A DNA stretch of 64,000 nt. It comes from Posidonia oceanica. Lineage: Eukaryota; Streptophyta; Magnoliopsida; Alismatales; Posidoniaceae. Shown piece by piece: positions 56,210-64,000 of this stretch. The position numbers and the translations under genes are program-made. Under the pieces are notes generated by a model that searched no databases, had not been told where the DNA came from, and saw only the letters and a program-made list of their open reading frames with translations. Location: positions 42,542,001-42,606,000 of the forward strand of contig JAZBRS010000029.1 of the NCBI GenBank assembly GCA_037176725.1. Direction: 5' to 3'. Every line of letters begins with the position of its first letter. Position 1 is the first letter of the stretch.

Positions 56210-57727
56210 ACAGCCGAAACGCCCTTGGCATCTAAAAGCGATAGACAGAACTGACGCACTTGTCAAACGTGTAGTTAGGGCTACCAGCCCGCTATGCAGG
56301 AAGGATGAATGTAAGGGCTCACCGTGCAATGTGCAATGCCGGTGGGGAATGCAATGGGTAGATGCAAAGGAAAATGCGAGGGCCCATCGTGGTGGTGTGC
56401 AATGGTCTTAGAGTGGGCATGCTTCGTGGCGTCACGGGGTGACAAACGAGGAACATACCGGTCATTACGGACCTACTTAACGTGGTGGACGGTAAAACTT
56501 GAAAAGCACAGAGCCTCTAAGCGAGGCAGGCAAAAGTGCTCGTCCTTGGCTCCGATTTTCGGAAACAGGGAGAAGAGAAGATAAAATTATATTACAGCAT
56601 GCATTTTTTGGTGGCTTTGGATACAAAAGCAACTGACTGAGGGGGTGCTTCTGCACTTTCTGACTCAGGGTGTCTCAATCCTCGAGTAACGCCCTGCCAA
56701 GTTTATGTCTATGGCTCTCTTTCTCACTCTTGGTTTGGGATGAGGCCTTAGCTTTGCAGAGCATAGCCTTTAACTGCTTGGGTAGCAAAGGCATCGGGTG
56801 TAGCTTCATAGCCTCCATCTTAAATCCTCGGGGACCGACTACCGCTTTTGACGCTCTCGGATTGTTTTTACTTTTCCCCTCATGAGTGACCGCAGTTGCA
56901 TCTAGCCTGCTAGGGAAGTTGTTGTTGTCTGCACAAAGGGGTTGGAGCATGCTGCTGCGCTCGGAGGGTGGGGCCAGGTCCTCCTGATAAGGTATCCCGT
57001 GCAGTTGCCAATGTGGCGCTTGGAGTTGAAAGCTGTGGGGGCTTCGACGCTCGTCCGAATCACTCCTCTCATGAGCGCCTTCTTTCTTCAATTTCTGTCT
57101 TCATATTTCTTTTATGCTCAGCATGCATATCATGTTATCATATTTTTTTGCTCACATGATCTCTACTCTTTTGGACATGCATGTCTTCGCCCTCTTGGGG
57201 TAGCAGTCCCTGATGAAGCATTAAGAGTTCGGCTGGTTGGCGTACACCTTCAACCTCTGCAATGTGTACAGGCAGCCTCTGGCTATGTTCTGCTCTGCTT
57301 TGGTCCTCTCCATGTCTGGTGGACTCTCTGGTTATTGTGGATCTCGCTTTGGGAGTTTTGAGCTCCACAAGACACTCTGTTCTGCTCTAGTCTCACTCTG
57401 TAGCCACATGCAAGAGATGGCGCTGCTCGGGTGAGACCTGCCTAGAACCAGTTTTTGGGATATACAGATGTTTATGTGTTTTGTAGATTTTACACATGTT
57501 TTTGGCTTTGTAGGTTTTGTAATTTTTGTGGTTTTCTGCTTTCTTAGAAAAACATAAAATCGAAACCAGCGGTAAGGGAATGCATGTTTTTTGTTGCTGT
57601 TAATTTTTCGATTTTTTGATGTTTTTGTCTTTTGCAGGAAAAGATATGTACATGCAAGAAGCGAAAAAAGCATGTTTTTGGGTTTTGACGGATTTTATAA
57701 GTTTTATAGTTTTTTTTATAATGCGGG
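56210..57727 (-). other. Internal sequence of element 3, up to the insertion of element 4
   Basis: 56405-56605 is homologous to 63805-64000 of element 4. A minus-strand ORF at 56675-57091 (138 codons; basic, Ser/Lys-rich, ending RALLED) could be the last exon of an element ORF, with possible exon sequence at 57138-57430. I recognise no domain in it. 57440-57727 is A/T-rich (on the minus strand, repeated ACAAAA and AAAACAT), similar in character to the A-rich tract after pol in element 1. The region ends abruptly at the LTR of element 4. GCGGG at 57723-57727 is the predicted target duplication. Confidence 0.6.
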
Positions 57728-60700
57728 TGTAGTAAACCTGAATTCTGATCATCCATGCACATTACCAAAGCTTATATGCATCGATCAAAATAGGCTCACT
57801 ATATGCGGCTGCATCCGAGGGAAGAACTCGACTCGGAAACACTAGCAAAAGAAAAGAAAAGAAATGATAAGACAATTCGAAGTCGCCATCGGGTCTATTG
57901 AATTGGAAGACAAGGAAAACCAGGGGGTAAAGCATGAAAAGACATGCTGAACCGGATGCAAGGAGGGGCAAAGAGATGCCAGGATAAGCTAAGCTATGCT
58001 ATGCTATTATGCTATGCTATGACTCAGGCCTAGGATAAGGGAAAGGTCGATGCGAGCCAAGAGAAAGGGCAAGGACTCCTGTTATGCACGGGGAAGGTGT
58101 TAGGCACCTCGATACGTCCGAGAGTCGGTCTTTCTTAGGCAATCTCGCGCTTATGCAGGGAATTGCTAGCCTAATGCCTAAATGCCTTAAATGCTTACCT
58201 ATTATGCAAGGGAAATAAACGTGCTATCTAAGTGCTCAGCCACGCTGCTAGTGTTCCGAACTGGGCGGACCCTGGTTCGTGAGAACTCCTAAGCAGTAAG
58301 CATCATGGCCCTATACGCAGATGCAAGCGAGAAAGCAAAATAACGGGGAAAACCAAGCAATGCAGGCGACAAGCATGCAATAAAACAAAACCGGTGCGGA
58401 AATCGATGCGAAAATATAGAAAACAAAGCAAGGCACGGAAAACGATGCCAAAGACGGAAAGAGATGCAAAGGGGTGCGAAAAACCATGCAAAGGGGCGAG
58501 AAAACAATGCAAAATACAGAAAATGGGGCAAAGTGCGGAAAACGAGGCAAAGCGGGGTGCAAAATCAAAATAGAGGGGCAGGCAACATGCATTAAGGTTA
58601 CAGCAAGCCAAAGAAGTGGTAAAGCGCAAGAAACGGCGAGCGAAACAAAATCGACGCAAATCGGCGCTTTAAAATGGCTGTCAGCCATCTGCATGCATTG
58701 GACGCTGGCAACACCAGCGTCCAACGTTGGACGCTGGGAGAGCCCGCGTCCAACACCCACTGCAGACAGACAGCATGCATATTTTGAAAATCCATGCATT
58801 CTAACTATATGGATGCATAACAAATGCAACTATGCAACTAAATGGATGCTAGACATGCAAATCTAACCTAACAGAAGATTAGAGGAAGAATCAGAACAAG
58901 GAGCATGCCAAAATTAAAGATCCAAGCATGCAGGTTGTTGGACGTCTGTAGGCTGGGCGTCCAATGTTAAACGCCAGAGAGGCTGGCGTCCAACAAGAAC
59001 AGAAGGCAGAGAGGAGAAAAGATGCATACAAGTGATAGAGGAGAGTTGGGATCATGCATTTGGGTCACTAGGATTGAGCATGGATCAAGCAAACAAGCAT
59101 GGGAGGCAAAAAATAGGCAATCAAACCTTACCTGTGCTGAGTGCCAGGCCAGAGGCACAACCAGGGCGTTGGACGTGAGCTAGGTCGGCGTCCAACGTTG
59201 GACGCCAACACCAGCAGCGTACAACGCTCTGGGAGGCACAACACACAAAAAGCATGCATAGAATAGCAAATAAATTAACTGAAATAAAAGAACAGTTGCT
59301 ACTGAAGCTAAACATGCATAAGAACACAGGAAGCAAGTAAATAAGCAAGATCAGAGAGGTATGCAAGCATTAAACAATCAAGAGATGAGCCAGGGCGTTG
59401 GACGCTAGAGCCAGCAGCGTCCAACGTTGGACGCTGAAGGCTCTAGCGTCTAATGACCCAGGCATGCAAACTCACCTGTTCTAAAGGGGGAGCTTAGCTC
59501 AGACCCCCAGCTACATGCATGCAGATGAACCAAGGCATGTAAGAGACTAAAAGGAGCATCCATAGCAGACATTTGCAAGCATTTAAGCTAAAGAAAGCAA
59601 CGGGAAGAACATGCATAAGAGAAGCAAGCTTTAACTTTGCAAAAAGGAGGAAACAACTTAGAATAAATCCTAGCAAACCTAAACATGGTTGCCATAGGGG
59701 CCAGGCATCTCTAAGTAGGCATGGATCACAATATAATACTCAAAATATGCATGATATAGGCATGGCAGCAAAGCACAGCAAGCAGACACATTGGACGTTA
59801 GGTGAACCAGCGTCCAACGTTGGACGCGGCTCACTCTAGCGTCCAACACAGGCAGGAGACAAACTGATCATTAAGCATGCAAAAAGCAATCAAACATGCA
59901 TGGAACAAGTTAAAAAACATGGCATAACATCAGAGAGAATTAAAAGGAGGCAAATAGCATATACTTGCAAAGAAGCATGCAAAGTAAAAGCATGGGAAGC
60001 ATTCAAACAAGGGCAAAGCAAAGCAGGCCATTGGACGCCGGCCTATGCCGCGTCCAACGTTGGATGCACCAGTTGGTGCGTCCAACACACTGAACTTCCT
60101 TTTGGATGTGAATCACGTCCAAAAGGAAGTAAAAACTTGGAAAAAATGCGTGGACATGTTCTACTACACATGCATGACATAGTGGGATAGGGGACTTACC
60201 ATTTTGCGGGCTGAAACACCGACAACACCTCGTTCATCGGAGTTGCAGGTGTGTGCACGGCAGCAAGTTCAGCGGGCTTGCCTGAGCTACTTGGAGCACC
60301 GGAGGAGCTCATAGTTGGTTGCAGACGAAGATGGGAGTCCCTTCTTGCTCTCGGAAGTGAGAATTCTCTCGTAGGCTTGGTGTGGTGTCTGTGGCAATGG
60401 GTTGAAGGTGCTGGTTTTGTGCAAAAATGGCATGGGTTCTTGTGTTGGCAGAGGTTTGCAGGCTGAATTCAGGCATTGGCAGGTCGTGGCAGGTGCGGGT
60501 GAGTGTGTGAGGTCCACGAGGAATGGCAGGAGGGGTGTGGGCATGTCAGTCGGCGGCGAGGAGGCCGATGGTGGCTGATAGAGGCGGCAAGGGTCAGTGA
60601 GGGCAAGGAGAGCTGGATTTCGGCTGAAATGGAGGAGAGATGGATAGTTACTCAAGCTTGGAAGGTAGTGGATGGCGTGGAGTGGAGGAATGGATGGGTA

Positions 60701-61081
60701 GTAAGTGAGGGGAGGCGGTGGATTGGACGGGTGGTGAGAGGAAGGAGGCAGAGCAGCCGCTACTGCAACCAAGTCGTTGGACACCAGACCAGAGGGCGTC
60801 CAACGTTGGACGCTGGAACAGGGTGCGTCCAACGATGGACGCTGCCTATTCCAGCGTTCAACGAGCTCAGTTGGCAAAAGGCTGCAACAAGGCTTGGGCT
60901 TGGGCCAAAGAGGTGGAAAATGTGTAAAAAGGCTTGAGGTTTTGGCTTGGGATTTAGGTGAGGTTTTGAGCTAGGTTTTGGGTTAGAAAAGAGGTAGAAG
61001 AAAGGAGTGCCAATCTAGAGTCCGCACGAGCCTGCAGGAGAAAACAACCAACTTCCGGGCTGTCAGAATGGGGTTTCTACA
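57728..61081 (-). mobile_element. 3' LTR of element 4 (3354 bp, minus strand)
   Basis: Minus strand: TGTAGAAACCCC (61081) to GGTTTACTACA (57728). It keeps the conserved 3' block (58040-58310) and short tandem repeats (58330-58560), but lacks the long A-rich/pyrimidine-rich and T-rich zones of the other LTRs. In their place it has sequence rich in GCATGC and at least six near-perfect GCGTCCAACGTTGGACGC palindromes. No PBS follows at 57727, so it is a 3' LTR. The body of element 4 extends to the right, out of the window. ORFs inside have no domain. Confidence 0.9.
58690..60870. repeat. Dispersed GCGTCCAACGTTGGACGC palindromes in LTR 4
   Basis: Perfect 18-bp or longer copies at 58717-58734 (24-bp palindrome 58714-58737), 59188-59205, 59417-59434, 59810-59827 and 60796-60813. 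Imperfect copies lie near 58945-58990, 60048-60066 and 60825-60845. Many are followed or preceded by a half copy (CAGCGTCCAAC or TTGGACGCTGG). They are spaced 200-700 bp apart, so it is not a simple tandem array. Confidence 0.88.
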
Positions 61082-61673
61082 GATGCCCCTCCCTGAGTGA
61101 GGTCAAGTGTAGCGAGACCGCTGCTCAAGGTAGACAAAACACCCTACCTGACGCTGGCAGGATCACAAATTGCTGTGGGCATGAGTCACTTATCCGACGG
61201 ATGCACCGGAAATCATGACTCGATGCCACAATGCAGATGTAGATGTAGGATGCTAATGCAATGCAATGCATGCTAATGCAGAAGTTAGTGCAGCAGTTAT
61301 GTTAGAAGTTAGTGTAGAACTAGTATGCGATGCGAATGCTGACGCCGGACTAGCATAAACTACCAGGCTATCAGAATGGGGTTTCTACAGATGCCCCTCC
61401 CTGAATGAGGTTAAGTGTAGCGAGACCGCTGCTCAAGGTAGACAAAACACCCTACCTGACGCCGGCAGGAGCACAAATTGCTGTGGGCATGAGTCACTTA
61501 TCCGGCGGATGCACCAGAAATCATGACTCGATGCCACAATGCAGATGTAGATGTAGGATGCTAATGCAATGCAATGCATGCTAATGCAGAAGTTAGTGCA
61601 GCAGTTATGTTAGAAGTTAGTGTAGAACTAGTATGCGATGCGAATGTTGACGCCGGACTAGCATAAACTAGTG
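61058..61673 (-). repeat. 308-bp tandem duplication copying the LTR tip and PPT of element 4
   Basis: 61058-61365 and 61366-61673 are direct copies differing at only a few positions (e.g. GAGTGAGGTCAAG against GAATGAGGTTAAG). Each has the outer 24 bases of the LTR (TCTACA end at 61081 and 61389), the purine tract (61082-61094 and 61390-61402) and about 280 bp of internal sequence. Confidence 0.9.
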
Positions 61674-63000
61674 CGCATGCGAGTGCTGTGTATGAGGAGA
61701 TGCTATGCAGATGCATGGGGAATGCTGGCACTAAGGCCGATGCTGATGCATGGGGTGCTATGCTTGCAGATGCCAATGCTTGAGAGCTAATGCTTGAATG
61801 CTAGTGCTTGAATGCTTGCAGGAGTGCTAATGCTTGAAGTGAATTCTTGCAAATGCTAATGCTTGAGTGCTAATGCTTGGGTGCTAATGCATGTGAGTCC
61901 TAATGCTTGGGTGAAAGTGTTTGAATGTTGAGGCAGTGCAGAGTGATGCATGGAGAAGAAGCAGGGGGTTCTACAGGGCAGTGCGGCAAGTTGGCTGCTT
62001 GTCCAAGCTTGTGCAGAAAAGTTGCTCCGGGAGGACCAGCACGCTTGCCGCTTGGGCAGGCTGCTAGCTTAGGGGAGACCAAGGGCCCTTGTCCGTTTGG
62101 GACAAGTAAAGCAAGCAAGAGCTCGCGAGGCCGTGAGAAGGAGGAAATGCTTGCCTCCAGGCGAGGCAGCAGACGGGCAGAAGAGGCAGAAGGGCCAATG
62201 CAATGCAGAGGGGGTCCTAAGCAATGCGGGGAAGTGAATGCAAATGCAGATGAATGCAGACACTAGAATGTTGTGCAAATGATATGCCTACGCTAACGCT
62301 TATTGCGCTGAAACTCCTCTGGGGGAAAGTGGGATGGTGCATGCACGCGGAAAAGTGGAAATGAAATGCAATGCTGTCGCTGGCCAATGCATGTAGGCCA
62401 AGCAACGGGGGTGCCATTCGCAAAGCTCAGCTGTAGAAGAATGGCGATGCAAGTGCATGGGATACTGTAGAAAGTAAATATGCTAAAAGTAAAGCAGGGG
62501 AATGTGCATGCAGTGGCGGGCACGAAAAGACCTGGGCAAGCGGAATGCGGGAATTGATGGAAGGACCACAGAGGAGCGGCAGCGCAAACAAGGGCACAAT
62601 GCATGAGATATTATGCAGGGGATGCAAGGTATGCAGCGGAACACCAGGCATGCGGAACCGAGAAAGCGATCCTGGGTTACGCACTACTGCGAGCATCATC
62701 CCGAGCCGGCGATGCTATAAAAAGAAGCATGCGGGTGACGAAGATGCTGCCTTAGGCAATACGTGAACCTGGGGTTCGGATTCTAAGCACGCGATGTCCG
62801 TGTAATGATGAGATGCAGTACTAGGACTAACTCTACAAGGCATACAAAGAAGCTATATGATGCTATGCAATGCAAATGCTGTGAGATGCAGTGTACTAAT
62901 AAGATGGAACGCCGGGCATGCGAGACTGGGAAGACGATCCTAATCGCGCGATGTCCGGGCGATGAAATGCTAATGCCGTGCAACAAAATGCTATTACACT
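61674..63000 (-). other. Internal sequence of element 4
   Basis: GC-moderate, rich in GAATGC, AATGCTTG and GATGC micro-repeats (61680-61960). No ORF with a recognisable domain; the 113-aa ORF at 61925-62266 + is not supported. 62640-62780 and 62900-62965 share a roughly repeated segment (GCATGCG, GA(G)ACTGGGA, GATCCT, CGCGATGTCC). Confidence 0.5.
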
Positions 63001-63009
63001 AACATGAAA

Positions 63010-63770
63010 TGGGTGATAGGTTAACGGACCTATAGCCGGATAGTTAGGGCTATCAGCCCACGGGGAGTTAATGGACTCACCACCGGATAGTTGGGGCTAT
63101 CAACCCGATGGATGGTGACAGGCCAGCGAGTCTGTCAGGCAAGAGGGGTGATTACAAGTGCGGCAGCCTGTAACCACGAATGCAACGGGAACACCACGCC
63201 TGAGGGTGTGGCAGAGGTCCATAGACGCTCTTGTAACAGTTAGAGATGTCAGCCCAAATGCAGATGGAAATGGGATACCAGGGGGCAGCTAAATAAAGAT
63301 GCCCCTGGTATCGGTGAACGATACCAGGGGGCAGCTGAAGCAACCCTGGCATCAAAATGCAAGGCGGAGACAACACTAATGGGTTTGTCAGCTAAGTAGT
63401 TAGGGCTACCAGCCCGAGTGTAGTGGGATGGATGTGAGGGCACACCGTACAAAGTGCAATGACGGTGGGGGATGCAATGGAATAATGCAAATGCAGGGTG
63501 ATAAGTTAATGGACCTATCGCCGAATAGTTAGGGATATTAGCCCAAATGCGACACGGATATGCGGGATGACATTTTAATGGGTGTCAGCCGAGCAGTTAG
63601 GACTGCCAGCCCGATGTAGAGGAATGCAGAGTGATAGGTTAACGGACCCATTGCCGAGCAGTTAGGGTTGCCAGCCCGAATGCAGAAATGATGGCGCGAT
63701 AAATTGATAGGTTGACGGACCCATCGTCGAGCAGTTAGGGCTGCCAGCCCGATGCAGAATGATGCAGAAA
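63010..63770 (-). repeat. Hairpin repeats of element 4
   Basis: Units such as GATAG(TTAGGG)CTATC (about 63039), GATAGG(TTAACGGA)CCTATA (63014), GACAG(...)CTGTC (about 63118-63139) and GCAG(TTAGGG)CTGC (about 63738), plus the CCCCTGGTATC/GATACCAGGGG hairpin at 63302-63330. It combines hairpin types seen separately in elements 1 and 3. Confidence 0.8.
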
Positions 63771-64000
63771 GGAAACAGGAACTCATCGTGATAGGCGTGC
63801 ATTGGTCTCAGCATGGGCATGCTTCGTGGTGCCACGAGGTGACAAACGAGGTACATGCCAGTCATCACAGACCTACCCACGCGGTGGGCGGCAAAATTTG
63901 AAAATCGCGGAGCCTTTGAGCGAGGCAGGCAAAAATGCTCGTCCTTGGCTCCGATTTTCGAAAACAAGGAGAAGAGAAGAAGATAACAATATATTACAGC
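63771..64000 (-). other. Internal segment shared by elements 3 and 4
   Basis: 63805-64000 aligns with 56405-56605, including GGGCATGCTTCGTGG, GAGCGAGGCAGGCAAAA and CGTCCTTGGCTCCGATTTTC. No coding frame recognised. Confidence 0.75.

Noticed and set aside
56942..57361. 139-aa plus-strand hydrophobic ORF
   Set aside because: Opposite to the element strand and overlapping the more plausible minus-strand frame; no membrane-protein family recognised.
57728..61081. This LTR as the 5' LTR partner of 46267-52031
   Set aside because: Lengths and sequences differ strongly, and no PBS lies next to 57727; a PPT lies at 61082, so it is the 3' LTR of a different element.

Overview
The window is eukaryotic, almost certainly a large-genome land plant, and consists nearly entirely of nested and tandem LTR retrotransposons. 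Evidence: a Ty3/gypsy polyprotein of the Tat/Ogre lineage with a second, archaeal-type RNase H, a tRNA-Arg-type primer binding site, TG...CA LTRs of 3.4-5.9 kb, plant mobile domain (PMD) coding remnants with GT-AG introns, and AAACCCTA telobox-like motifs. No ordinary single-copy host gene, rRNA or tRNA was recognised. The species cannot be named from sequence alone.

Layout, left to right. (1) 1-22731, + strand, element 1: the last 418 bp of the 5' LTR, PBS (420-437), leader, damaged gag (1748-3618), gag C-terminus-protease-G-patch-RT-RNase H-second RNase H-integrase (3619-10608), a separate 400-aa PMD/DUF7745-like ORF (12151-13353), three arrays of tandem repeats (13600-16310), polypurine tract (PPT) and a complete 5865-bp 3' LTR (16867-22731). 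If the 5' LTR has the same length the element is about 28.2 kb. The comparable 418 bp of the two LTRs differ by three transitions, so insertion was recent. (2) 22732-29805, + strand, element 2: hairpin-repeat internal remnant, PPT and 5839-bp 3' LTR. Element 1 sits inside its repeat array. (3) 29806-38760: a head-to-tail array of a small non-coding LTR element on the minus strand (LTRs at 29806-30029 partial, 32175-33498 and 36022-37334), with internal regions made mostly of G-rich ~46-bp repeats. Element 2 landed inside the first LTR. (4) 39146-45871, + strand: three degraded PMD-family genes, A, B and C. Their in-frame stops are only TAG or TGA. (5) 46267-57727, minus strand, element 3: a 5765-bp 3' LTR, an approximately 3.6-kb array of an 81-bp hairpin repeat, and more internal sequence. 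(6) 57728-64000, minus strand, element 4, inserted in element 3: a 3354-bp 3' LTR full of a GCGTCCAACGTTGGACGC palindrome, a 308-bp duplication that copies the PPT and LTR tip, then internal hairpin repeats.

The most interesting signal is structural. In four elements of this lineage the non-coding region between the coding part and the 3' LTR is built from short inverted repeats whose arms change together (GATAAG/CTTATC, GATAGG/CCTATC, GACAG/CTGTC, GGTAG/CTACC). A larger hairpin also surrounds the PPT/LTR junction. This looks like selection for RNA or DNA structure, not for protein.
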